A stretch of DNA of 64,000 nt from Seonamhaeicola aphaedonensis (GTDB lineage Bacteria > Bacteroidota > Bacteroidia > Flavobacteriales > Flavobacteriaceae), in NCBI RefSeq assembly GCF_003386195.1, contig NZ_QRDX01000005.1, positions 252,801-316,800 on the forward strand, written 5' to 3'. Position numbers and translations under genes: made by a program. This document shows positions 7,863 through 15,249 of the stretch, one piece after another. Positions within the stretch are counted from its first letter, which is position 1. The number at the start of each line of letters is the position of its first letter. The notes under the pieces are model-generated. The model saw nothing but the letters and a program-made list of their open reading frames with translations. It was not told where the DNA came from and searched no databases.

Positions 7863-9482
7863 ATGACAGAATTTATTAGAAAGCGTGCTAAAAATGCCAA
7901 AAATGATATTTTAAGTGGAGCTACAGTAGCTCTTGCATTAGTTCCCGAAGCGGTTGCGTTTGCTTTTGTAGCTGGTGTAGATCCTCTGGTAGGTTTGTAT
8001 GCCGCTTTTATGATTGGTTTAATTACGTCTATATTCGGGGGTCGCCCAGGCATGATAAGTGGAGCCACCGGAGCCTTAGCAGTTGTTATGGTTAGTTTGG
8101 TTGCCGAAGGTAATGCTATGGGGGCTCCAGAAGATAACCTTGGATTGTATTACCTGTTTGCTACCGTAATTTTAATGGGATTAATACAAATTTTAGCAGG
8201 TGTTTTTAAACTGGGAAAGTTTGTAAGATTGATTCCACATCCAGTAATGATGGGGTTTGTTAATGGTTTGGCAATTGTAATTTTCTTAGCTCAATTAAAA
8301 ATGTTTAGAGGTGCCGATGGTGCTTATTTTGCAGGTTCAGAATTATGGACCATGTTAGGTCTTGTGGCTTTAACAATGGGTATTATGTTTGTGTTACCTC
8401 AAATCAAACTAACAAAAAAACTACCCGAGGCTTTAATAGGAATCTTGGTTGTCTCAGCCATTGTAATTTTCGGAAAATTGGATGTTGCTACTGTGGGTAG
8501 TTTTATTAGAGATGGAGGAGGGGAAGGTTTGAAGGGAGGCTTGCCACAATTTCAAACAGACATATTTAGTAAAGTGCCTTTCAATTGGCAAACTCTCAAG
8601 TTTATTGGTCCTTACGCCATCATATTAGCAGCTATAGGATTGATTGAATCTTTAATGACATTAAACTTAGTTGATGAATTAACAGAGACTAGAGGTAATG
8701 CTAATAAAGAATGTATGGCACAAGGGGGAGCTAACATTATTACTGGACTATTTGGTGGTATGGGAGGTTGTGCTATGATTGGACAGTCTATCATTAATAT
8801 TAAAGGTGGTGGCCGTGGTAGACTTTCAGGAATAGTTGCCGCTGTTTTATTACTTATTTTCATATTATTTGCATCTGAATACATTGAGCAAATACCTATT
8901 GCTGCCCTAGTTGGCGTGATGTTTATGGTGGTTGTAGGAACATTTGCATGGAGTAGTTTTAGAATACTTAGAAAAATTCCAGTTACCGATGCTGTAGTTT
9001 TAATTGCTGTTTCATTAATAACTGTTTGGAAAGATTTAGCAGTTGCTGTCATTGCAGGAGTTATTATCAGTGCTTTAGTATTCTCTTGGGAAAATGCCAA
9101 ACGTATTAGAGCCCGAAAGCGTATGAAAGACGATGGTACTAAAATTTACGAAATTTGGGGGCCGTTATTTTTTGGGTCTATCAAGGCTTTTAATGAAAAA
9201 TTCGATGCAAAAAACGACCCTCAAAATGTTGAGGTTGATTTTGTGGAGTCAAGAGTAAGTGATCATTCAGCTATTGAAGCTATCTATAATTTGGTTCATA
9301 AATATGAAGCCGAAGGAAAATCAATCAAGCTTAAGCATTTAAGTGAAGATTGTAAGGTGTTGTTATACAAGTCCAGTCCAAAATTTAGGGAAGTTATTGT
9401 TGAAGATATTGATGACCCGCGTTATCATTTAGCTGAAAACCCTGAGGCTTTTACCAAAGGGCTTTCTGAGTATAAGCTTTAA
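7863..9482 (+). CDS. SulP family anion transporter with STAS domain
   Basis: A 539-residue inner-membrane transporter. Roughly 10-12 hydrophobic segments fill residues 15-410. The first contains ALVPEAVAFAFVAGVDPLVGL and the next GGRPGMISGATGALAVV, hallmarks of the SLC26/SulP fold. Residues about 425-525 form a cytoplasmic STAS domain. The family moves sulfate, bicarbonate or other small anions; no sulfur-assimilation or carbonic anhydrase gene is adjacent, so the substrate is open. It is transcribed alone from a well-formed promoter at 7814-7843. Confidence 0.93.
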   Translation: MTEFIRKRAKNAKNDILSGATVALALVPEAVAFAFVAGVDPLVGLYAAFMIGLITSIFGGRPGMISGATGALAVVMVSLVAEGNAMGAPEDNLGLYYLFATVILMGLIQILAGVFKLGKFVRLIPHPVMMGFVNGLAIVIFLAQLKMFRGADGAYFAGSELWTMLGLVALTMGIMFVLPQIKLTKKLPEALIGILVVSAIVIFGKLDVATVGSFIRDGGGEGLKGGLPQFQTDIFSKVPFNWQTLKFIGPYAIILAAIGLIESLMTLNLVDELTETRGNANKECMAQGGANIITGLFGGMGGCAMIGQSIINIKGGGRGRLSGIVAAVLLLIFILFASEYIEQIPIAALVGVMFMVVVGTFAWSSFRILRKIPVTDAVVLIAVSLITVWKDLAVAVIAGVIISALVFSWENAKRIRARKRMKDDGTKIYEIWGPLFFGSIKAFNEKFDAKNDPQNVEVDFVESRVSDHSAIEAIYNLVHKYEAEGKSIKLKHLSEDCKVLLYKSSPKFREVIVEDIDDPRYHLAENPEAFTKGLSEYKL

Positions 9483-9523
9483 ATTGGCTAAAAGTTTCTT
9501 TGTATCTTCGCAAGAAATAGAAG

Positions 9524-9970
9524 CTAACGTATAGGTTTTTTTAATTGTTCTTTAACTCTTTCAAAACTTTTTTTGCTGGCACGTTCCCAGCGGTAAATAT
9601 TATACTTTTTACCTTTGTTGGCTTCTTGTTTTGCTTTTTTATTACGTTGTTTTTTTACCCAATCAAAGCGCTTTTTAATTATAGTAGCACCTAATTCATC
9701 TTGGCATCCAATTTGGTCAAGGGCGTTCAAAACAGCTATTGATACGTTTTGAACTTTGTCATCAATACTTTTAAATAAAACAGGAATGGAAGCACTTGAA
9801 CCTAGTTCACCTAAAGCTTCTGCGGCTAGTTTTCTGGTTTTATAATTACCATGTTTTAGTGCATATTCAATTCTATTTACATAACGATACAGCATCCAAT
9901 TGTAGATATCATTTTTACATGGCTGTATATTACTTAATTTAAAAAGGAAATATTTAATGTGGTGTAACAT
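9524..9970 (-). CDS. Small HEAT-repeat protein
   Basis: A 148-residue protein. Residues about 30-95 contain two HEAT-like helical repeats; the clearest is TRKLAAEALGELGSSASIPVLF followed by VSIAVLNALDQIG. Such repeats form protein-binding surfaces. The C-terminal 50 residues are strongly basic (KKQRNKKAKQ and a Lys/Arg-rich tail), which could contact nucleic acid or a membrane; this is inference. There is no signal peptide. It converges with the SulP gene and lies 38 bases downstream of coaD's upstream neighbour region, but no functional partner is evident. Confidence 0.7.
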   Translation of the reverse strand: MLHHIKYFLFKLSNIQPCKNDIYNWMLYRYVNRIEYALKHGNYKTRKLAAEALGELGSSASIPVLFKSIDDKVQNVSIAVLNALDQIGCQDELGATIIKKRFDWVKKQRNKKAKQEANKGKKYNIYRWERASKKSFERVKEQLKKPIR

Positions 9971-10029
9971 GAACTATTATTCTTACTTAATTAGTATAGA
10001 ATAATTTGAAAATGTTACAAGGTAAAAAT

Positions 10030-10485
10030 CTATTTCATCCTCACACTTTGGGGAACAAGTTTTGTGTAATCACCGTTATTTCTAATAACATCACGCACTA
10101 TCGAAGAGGCGATATATGATGTTTCTGCCGATGTTAGTAGAAAAACAGTTTCAATTGGAGCTAGATTTCTATTGGTATGTGCAATAGCTTTTTCAAATTC
10201 AAAATCTGCAGGATTACGCAAACCCCTTAAAATGAATGCTATATCATTTTTTTTGCAGAAATCTACTGTTAATCCCTCATATGTCATTACCTTAACTTTA
10301 GGTTCTTTAGCAAACGCATGTTCAATAAACGCTTTTCGTTCTTCCAATGTGAACATATAATTTTTATCGGAGTTAATACCAATGGCTACTATGAGTTCAT
10401 CAAAAAGCGTTACGCCACGTTTAATAATGTCGTAATGTCCTAGAGTAATGGGGTCAAAAGACCCGGGAAATATGGCACGTTTCAT
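10030..10485 (-). CDS. coaD: Phosphopantetheine adenylyltransferase
   Basis: A 151-residue enzyme that converts 4'-phosphopantetheine and ATP to dephospho-CoA, the fourth step of CoA synthesis. GSFDPITLGHYDII at about 8-21 is the nucleotidyltransferase signature with the (T/H)xGH motif, and EIVFLLTSAETSYIASSIVR-like sequence near the end matches the ISSSxVR motif (here IASSIVRD). The length is slightly short but normal for the phylum. It follows ddl on the same strand, separated by a palindromic repeat stretch. Confidence 0.96.
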   Translation of the reverse strand: MKRAIFPGSFDPITLGHYDIIKRGVTLFDELIVAIGINSDKNYMFTLEERKAFIEHAFAKEPKVKVMTYEGLTVDFCKKNDIAFILRGLRNPADFEFEKAIAHTNRNLAPIETVFLLTSAETSYIASSIVRDVIRNNGDYTKLVPQSVRMK

Positions 10486-10496
10486 AAAAGCCCTCT

Positions 10497-10605
10497 TAAT
10501 CTCCCCTATGGGGAGAAACGATTGTGTTGTAAATATACAAATCTTTAGATTTAATTAAAGAATTCAGTTTCCCTCTTTAGGAGGGGTTAGGGGAGGCTTA
10601 TAAGA
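10497..10605. repeat. Palindromic intergenic repeat overlapping the end of ddl
   Basis: Between coaD and ddl the sequence contains CTCCCC-TAT-GGGGAG near 10511-10525 and, near 10571-10600, a C-rich tract that read on the minus strand gives CCTCCCCTAACCCCTCC. Related C-rich blocks at both ends suggest a dispersed short repeat of the kind scattered in flavobacterial intergenic DNA. It supplies the last codons and stop of ddl, so the element may have been inserted into the gene's tail. Confidence 0.5.
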
Positions 10606-11570
10606 GCCTCGGTGATAGCATTATCAAACAAATCGGCGAGTGGAATACCTGCTTCGGCAGCTTGTTGGGGTAAAATACTTTCTTTAGTTAAACCAGGTAC
10701 CGTGTTCACTTCTAGCAAATGGGGTTCACCATCTTTAAAAATGTATTCACTTCTGGAAAAACCGGTCATCTTTAAGGTTTCATAAACTTTTTTAGCAACC
10801 GTATTTACTTTTTCTTCCTGTTCTTTGGTTAATCTGGCGGGCGTTATTTCTTGAGATTTCCCTAGATATTTGGCTTCATAATCAAAAAAATCATTTTCAC
10901 TTACAATTTCGGTGATGGGTAGTACTTTAGTTTCACCTTTGTAGGTTATCACGCCAACCGATACTTCAATACCATCCAGAAACGATTCTATAATAATTTC
11001 GTCATCTTCTTTAAAAGCCACGTCTATGGCATTTTGGAAGTCTTCCTTTTTATGGACTTTACTAACCCCAAAACTACTTCCTGCTTTGTTAGCTTTTACA
11101 AAACATGGCAGTCCGACTTTTTCAATAATCGTATCTTCATCAATAGTATCGCCTAAATTTAAGTAGTAAGATTCGGCCGTTTTTATACCGTAAGGCTTCA
11201 GAATACTTAAACAATCACGTTTATTAAACGTTACTGATGCCTGATACATGCCACAACTGGTGTGCGGAATCCCCAACAATTCAAAATAAGCTTGCATATA
11301 ACCGTCTTCACCAGGAGAACCATGAATGGCATTAAATACACAATCAAAGGTGATTACTTCATTGTTAAGTTTAACTGAAAAATCATTTTTATTCACTGGA
11401 AATTCATCATCATTGTCATCAACGTAAACCCATTTATCTTTAAAAATATGGATGCGATATCCGTTGTATTTCGAATTATTAAGAGTTTCATATACGACGT
11501 TTCCGCTCTTTAATGAGATTTGGTATTCACTGGAGTACCCACCCATGATGATGGCAATATTTTGTTTCAC
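10587..11570 (-). CDS. ddl: D-alanine--D-alanine ligase
   Basis: A 327-residue ATP-grasp enzyme that joins two D-alanines for the peptidoglycan precursor. The N-terminal IAIIMGGYSSEYQISLKSG resembles the family's GGxSxEhxVSL motif. The mid-protein LPCFVKANKAGSSFGVSKV forms the ATP-binding region, HGSPGEDGYMQAYFELLGIPHTS is the Ddl signature, and LLEVNTVPGLT with metal-binding Glu and Asn is near the end. It diverges from the PASTA gene. The last residues fall in a C-rich repeat, which may have altered the native C-terminus. Confidence 0.96.
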   Translation of the reverse strand: MKQNIAIIMGGYSSEYQISLKSGNVVYETLNNSKYNGYRIHIFKDKWVYVDDNDDEFPVNKNDFSVKLNNEVITFDCVFNAIHGSPGEDGYMQAYFELLGIPHTSCGMYQASVTFNKRDCLSILKPYGIKTAESYYLNLGDTIDEDTIIEKVGLPCFVKANKAGSSFGVSKVHKKEDFQNAIDVAFKEDDEIIIESFLDGIEVSVGVITYKGETKVLPITEIVSENDFFDYEAKYLGKSQEITPARLTKEQEEKVNTVAKKVYETLKMTGFSRSEYIFKDGEPHLLEVNTVPGLTKESILPQQAAEAGIPLADLFDNAITEALISLP

Positions 11571-11678
11571 AGAATAAAATTGTTAAAGGTTAGTCTGAAA
11601 TGTATAATAAAACGTAAGTAATATTAGTTAAGCTAAAATATCATATATATCGCAAAAGAAAAAGCAGTTCTGTTTTTA

Positions 11679-11686
11679 TATATTTG
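11679..11686 (+). promoter_or_regulatory. -7 box (TATATTTG) before the PASTA gene
   Basis: TATATTTG fits the Bacteroidota -7 consensus TAnnTTTG and lies 20 bases before the ATG at 11707. No clear TTG -33 element was found at the usual spacing. Confidence 0.4.
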
Positions 11687-11706
11687 CGGTATTCAAAATT
11701 CTACCA

Positions 11707-12267
11707 ATGAGCATTATAAAATTCTTAGTAAGCAAAGCTTTTTTAAAACAAATTTTATTAGCAGTAGTAGCGGTTGTTGTATTGTGTTTTTTAATGTTAT
11801 GGTGGCTGAAAGGATATACCAACCATGGAGATTTTGAAACAGTTCCAGACTTAAAAGGAAAATCCATTAGCGTGGCTCAAATAGAATTAGATGAGAACAA
11901 TTTGGTGATGCAGATACAGGACTCTGCTAATTTTAATCCAGATTACCCAAAGTTTTCGGTGATAGAGCAGGAGCCTATTGCAGGGACTCAAGTTAAAGAA
12001 AACAGAAAAATATACTTAACGTTAAATCCATCAGGTTACCGAAAAATTGAAGTGCCCGATTTAAGAGAGCGTACTTTTAGGCAGGCTAAACCAAATTTAG
12101 AAGCGTTGGAATTTAAAATAGGTAAAATTACCTATGAGGATAATATTGGTAAAGATTTAGTTTTAAAAATGTATCATAACGGAGAACTTTTAAAACCTGG
12201 TGATAAGCTTGCTAAAACATCCATCATAGATTTAGTACTAGGCAACGGGAACCGTCCAAGTAAATAA
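11707..12267 (+). CDS. PASTA-domain membrane protein
   Basis: A 186-residue protein with a membrane anchor at about residues 10-32, then two PASTA domains outside the membrane (about 40-110 and 115-184). FETVPDLKGKSISVAQIELDE and VPDLRERTFRQAKPNLEAL are their starts. PASTA domains bind muropeptides or beta-lactams in penicillin-binding proteins and kinases. There is no kinase or transpeptidase domain here. The gene diverges from ddl, the enzyme making the D-Ala-D-Ala end, and is nine bases before rluD, which suggests a cell-wall role and co-transcription with rluD. Confidence 0.88.
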   Translation: MSIIKFLVSKAFLKQILLAVVAVVVLCFLMLWWLKGYTNHGDFETVPDLKGKSISVAQIELDENNLVMQIQDSANFNPDYPKFSVIEQEPIAGTQVKENRKIYLTLNPSGYRKIEVPDLRERTFRQAKPNLEALEFKIGKITYEDNIGKDLVLKMYHNGELLKPGDKLAKTSIIDLVLGNGNRPSK

Positions 12268-12276
12268 TTTTTTTCA

Positions 12277-13314
12277 ATGGAGGATTACACACCACAACTT
12301 CCCGAGGAAGATAATCTGTACGAACATTATACTTTTACTGTTGGTAAGGGGCAAGCACCCCTGCGTATTGATAAATATTTGATGAATTTTATTGAAAATG
12401 TCAATAGAAATAAAATTCAAACGGCTGCTAAAGAGGGTGGACTTTTTGTAAATGATATTCCAGTAAAGTCTAGCTATAAAGTAAAACCCGACGATACAAT
12501 AAGAGTGATGTTTACGCATCCAACTTATGAAGCCTTGTTGGTAGGTGAAGATATTTCTTTGGATGTGGTTTATGAAGATGAAGAATTACTTGTTGTTAAT
12601 AAGCCAGCAGGTATGGTGGTGCACCCAGGTCATGGGAATTATTCAGGAACCCTAATAAATGCTTTAATTTATAGGTTTGATAATTTACCAAATAATTCTA
12701 GTAACAGGCCAGGTTTAGTACACAGAATTGATAAAGATACCAGCGGTCTTTTGGTAGTTGCTAAAACCGAACATGCCATGGCGCATTTAACGTCTCAGTT
12801 TGCAAAAAAAACCAGCGAACGTGAATACATAGCTTTGGTCTGGGGTAACGTTGAAGATGATGAAGGCACTATAGAAGGTAACATTGGTCGTCATCCCAAA
12901 AACCGATTACAGAACACTGTTTTTCTAGGTGATGAAGCCGAAAAAGGCAAACCAGCCGTTACCCATTACAAAGTTTTAGAGCGCCTAGGCTATGTCACTT
13001 TGGTTTCCTGTAAGTTAGAAACAGGGCGTACGCACCAAATACGAGTCCACATGAAACACATTGGACATACTTTGTTTAATGACGAACGTTACGGCGGTGA
13101 AAACATATTAAAAGGAACCACCTTTACTAAATATAAGCAGTTTGTAGATAATTGTTTTAAGGTATTACCTCGTCAGGCACTACATGCTAAAACTTTAGGG
13201 TTTGAACATCCAAGAACTGGTGAGTTTATGCGTTTTACCTCCGAAATCCCTGAGGATATGCAACAGTGCATTGAAAAGTGGCGAGGGTATTCAAAGCATC
13301 AAGAATTGGAATAA
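12277..13314 (+). CDS. rluD: 23S rRNA pseudouridine synthase, RluD type
   Basis: A 345-residue enzyme. An S4 RNA-binding domain covers about 27-85 (RIDKYLMNFIENVNRNKIQ start). The catalytic RluA-family domain follows with HRIDKDTSG at 149-157, in which Asp152 is the expected nucleophile. GRTHQIRVHMKHIGHTLFND is the second family motif. The length and S4 domain favour RluD (positions 1911/1915/1917 region of 23S rRNA) over RluA/RluC. A separate rlmH gene at 38498, acting on pseudouridine 1915, is consistent with this. It is co-directional with the PASTA gene. Confidence 0.92.
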   Translation: MEDYTPQLPEEDNLYEHYTFTVGKGQAPLRIDKYLMNFIENVNRNKIQTAAKEGGLFVNDIPVKSSYKVKPDDTIRVMFTHPTYEALLVGEDISLDVVYEDEELLVVNKPAGMVVHPGHGNYSGTLINALIYRFDNLPNNSSNRPGLVHRIDKDTSGLLVVAKTEHAMAHLTSQFAKKTSEREYIALVWGNVEDDEGTIEGNIGRHPKNRLQNTVFLGDEAEKGKPAVTHYKVLERLGYVTLVSCKLETGRTHQIRVHMKHIGHTLFNDERYGGENILKGTTFTKYKQFVDNCFKVLPRQALHAKTLGFEHPRTGEFMRFTSEIPEDMQQCIEKWRGYSKHQELE

Positions 13315-13317
13315 AAT

Positions 13318-13363
13318 GTCACTTCGAGTGTCTTGAACTTGTTTCGGGATGTATCGAGAAGTG
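13318..13363. repeat. Dispersed imperfect palindrome (CACTTCGA / TCGAGAAGTG)
   Basis: Just after rluD, arms CACTTCGA (13320-13327) and TCGAGAAGTG (13354-13363) face each other around a TTGAACTTGTTTCGGGA-type centre. This wording is typical of short intergenic repeats in flavobacterial genomes (general knowledge). It does not look like a terminator because no T run follows. Confidence 0.55.
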
Positions 13364-13487
13364 GGTGTTATTCAATTTCGCTAGAGATTCTCAATGTGAG
13401 TTGGAATTTATTATCCGTGCACAAATCTTGGATAATTCCATTCTTGATTTAACGTTCACCCTATAATCAGGACAACCTAAAGTGGAA

Positions 13488-13528
13488 AAAACTCGTAAGT
13501 AACGATATTACTTACAACGTCGAGTTTT
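13488..13528 (-). terminator. Compound palindrome behind the hydrolase, possible terminator
   Basis: Outer arms AAAACTCG (13488-13495) and CGAGTTTT (13521-13528) enclose a perfect inner pair GTAAGTAA (13495-13502) and TTACTTAC (13508-13515). On the minus strand the outer arm runs into TTTTTT, so it can end hydrolase transcripts about 75 bases after the stop. The asymmetric bulge is unusual for a terminator, and a recombination site is an alternative. Confidence 0.45.
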
Positions 13529-13601
13529 GTAATTGTTCGTGTAATGATAATAAGATCAATTGCGTCAATTTCAAGCAAGTATAGCTTTTACAGAGTTCAT
13601 G

Positions 13602-14405
13602 TCAATGATCAGCAATGAACGATCGTATTGACGTAACAAACTCTAGATGACGAGCTAGATTGTCCAACCCGTGCCCCTCGCCATCGATGACCAATAACTT
13701 CATGTCTGGCATCAGGGTCTTTAGCTCTTCCAAACGAGCAAGATTCCGATCTTCGCTTCCTACAATTGCAAACGTTGGTACCTTCAAATTTCTAAGTTCC
13801 TGTTTGGTTACAACGAGCTGCGAGAACCCTAACACGAGGATGCCGAGTGCTTGAATATCCTGCCCCTGATCTATTAATCGTTGAGGCGGGTTACGTATCA
13901 TATTGTTAGATCTCCTTTCTATAGATTGCTGGACATCTGCACTCCAGTTCCAAACGGGGGCAAATCCAATGAAGGTCACAGTCAAGAGTCGGTCGGCGTG
14001 CGTTGGCATCAAAGGACCAAGAACCCGTCCGCCCATGGAGGATGCTATGATATGGGCTCTATCAATATCGAGATGATCTAATAGCCGAATAATGTCCCGA
14101 CTCATCTCAAGACCGTACGCTGAGATCTCGGATGGCTTGTCGCTCTTTCCATGTCCTCTGGCATCAAAGGCAATGACACGATAGTCCTGTGCAAGGCTTT
14201 TGAATATTTCCAACTGTGACCAATCATTAACGCTCCTTGTATATCCATGCATCAAGATGACAGCTTCGCCAGCTCCTTGCTCGACATAATGGATGCTGAT
14301 ACCATTAGAGTCAAAATATTGGCTTTCGGGTAAGCTTTGAGCAATAACATTTCCGCATGTTATGGCTGTCAGAAAGCCAAGGACTAATTTACTTTTCAAG
14401 GTCAT
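13602..14405 (-). CDS. Secreted alpha/beta hydrolase, probably horizontally acquired
   Basis: A 267-residue hydrolase with an N-terminal signal peptide (hydrophobic about 5-22, ending VIAQ). HGYTRSVNDW holds the oxyanion-hole HG, ARGHGKSDKPS is the family's conserved loop, ASSMGG supplies the nucleophile serine, IVGSEDRN the acid, and GEGHG the histidine, so the triad is complete. Substrate unknown; the family includes esterases, lactonases and dehalogenases. Its G+C content and codon use are clearly unlike the neighbours and the protein style looks proteobacterial. It sits alone in a non-coding, hairpin-rich segment between rluD and the aconitase gene. Transfer is inferred from composition. 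Confidence 0.88.
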   Translation of the reverse strand: MTLKSKLVLGFLTAITCGNVIAQSLPESQYFDSNGISIHYVEQGAGEAVILMHGYTRSVNDWSQLEIFKSLAQDYRVIAFDARGHGKSDKPSEISAYGLEMSRDIIRLLDHLDIDRAHIIASSMGGRVLGPLMPTHADRLLTVTFIGFAPVWNWSADVQQSIERRSNNMIRNPPQRLIDQGQDIQALGILVLGFSQLVVTKQELRNLKVPTFAIVGSEDRNLARLEELKTLMPDMKLLVIDGEGHGLDNLARHLEFVTSIRSFIADH

Positions 14406-14635
14406 ATTAATCAGATTATATTTTTTTAAATCATAAATCTACAGTTATGCTTTTCATGACCATCGCGTATCTGAAACGATAATTTCTCCTGATAATTCGG
14501 CAGGCTAAAAGTCCGTTTACAAGCCATAATGTTGATAATGAAATTTTTGAAGCTCAAACCTCAAAATATTCTCTATTCCAGCTTCCAGTTCCTATCTAAA
14601 ATCTTCTAAGGCCTAATTTCTTAAATTACTTACAA

Positions 14636-14905
14636 CTCAGGGTTAAACGTATTTCTGTTTTAAGAATGAAAAGATAATAAATTCCTTAGCAATAATTAGA
14701 GAAAAGCTCTTCCTTATAATCTCTAATTATTGATTATCAATTCGCTTCGCGTTAGCGAAGGATAAATTGTGGAATTTAATAGATTGGGAATTCGAGAAAC
14801 AGAGCCAATTACTTTTAAGCACACGATGGCTCACGTTAGGGCTCGATGCCCTTCGATGGTGATTACTTAGTTAAGGGATTGTTAGTAATTTGGTTTAACC
14901 CTGAG
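14636..14905. repeat. 270-bp interval bounded by 13-bp perfect inverted repeats
   Basis: CTCAGGGTTAAAC at 14636-14648 is the exact reverse complement of GTTTAACCCTGAG at 14893-14905. The interior has no open frame of note. This is the size and form of a miniature inverted-repeat element, but no flanking duplication is visible. Confidence 0.5.
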
Positions 14906-14986
14906 ATGGAACACATTTACTTTAAGATGCATTGTCTGCGAAGCAGCGTAGATTAAAGTTCGCCATCGGCGAATGTGTTCCATCTC
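14903..14986. repeat. 84-nt nested hairpin
   Basis: Outer arms of 15 perfect bases (14903-14917, 14972-14986), an inner pair ACTTTAA/TTAAAGT (14919-14925, 14953-14959), and small hairpins CTGC-GAA-GCAG and CGCC-ATC-GGCG. It overlaps the right arm of the 270-bp element by three bases. It could fold as RNA on either strand or as a cruciform. No U run follows, so it is not a plain terminator. Confidence 0.6.
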
Positions 14987-15188
14987 TAGGAATATGTGTC
15001 TTTTTAATGACTTATATTCAACGTTAAACGAAGGTAGTTAAAAATTCTTACAAAATCAAGTGGTTTGGTGTCATGTTTTAAAGAAAAAAGTAGTCCACAT
15101 TTTCTAACGCTTTAAATGAACTTTTTAAATAGATTTTAACAAATTTGGAATAAAAGAAGTCTATTTTAAAGGGTTTTATACGGTGTTC

Positions 15189-15196
15189 TAATTTTG
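15189..15196 (+). promoter_or_regulatory. -7 box (TAATTTTG) of the aconitase gene
   Basis: TAATTTTG matches TAnnTTTG and would give a leader of about 47 bases before the ATG at 15250. No TTG was found at the expected -33 position. Confidence 0.4.
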
Positions 15197-15249
15197 TATA
15201 TTAGTGATTCTAAAAAATCAAACATTAACTTATAAAATAAATACAGCTT

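Larger units (their letters stand above)
13447..15029. mobile_element. Candidate inserted segment with 10-bp inverted ends
   Basis: The interval begins with ATTTAACGTT (13447-13456) and ends with AACGTTAAAC (15020-15029), an inverted pair matching at 9 of 10 positions. It carries a single gene, the G+C-rich alpha/beta hydrolase, and highly structured non-coding DNA. A counted line inside the gene (13621-13680) has 30 G+C in 60, against 21 in 60 for 13141-13200 in rluD. No transposase, integrase or target-site duplication was seen, so the element boundaries are inference. Confidence 0.35.
14406..15249. other. 844-base non-coding stretch with nested inverted repeats
   Basis: No convincing gene was seen on either strand. 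The part next to the hydrolase (to about 14560) keeps the richer composition of that gene; beyond it the DNA is A+T-rich. Inverted repeats include AATTAGAGA/TCTCTAATT around 14692-14730, CTTCGC-GTTA-GCGAAG near 14743-14760, a 13-bp pair at 14636-14648 and 14893-14905, and a 15-bp pair at 14903-14917 and 14972-14986. The last 60 bases hold the aconitase promoter and leader. Confidence 0.6.

Noticed and set aside
14743..14760. A tRNA or other known structured RNA
   Set aside because: The small hairpin CTTCGC-GTTA-GCGAAG has no tRNA arms or T-loop sequence around it; no tRNA was recognised anywhere in the window.
13447..15029. A toxin-antitoxin or defence island
   Set aside because: The only supported gene is a secreted hydrolase; no nuclease, methyltransferase or small paired gene was found.
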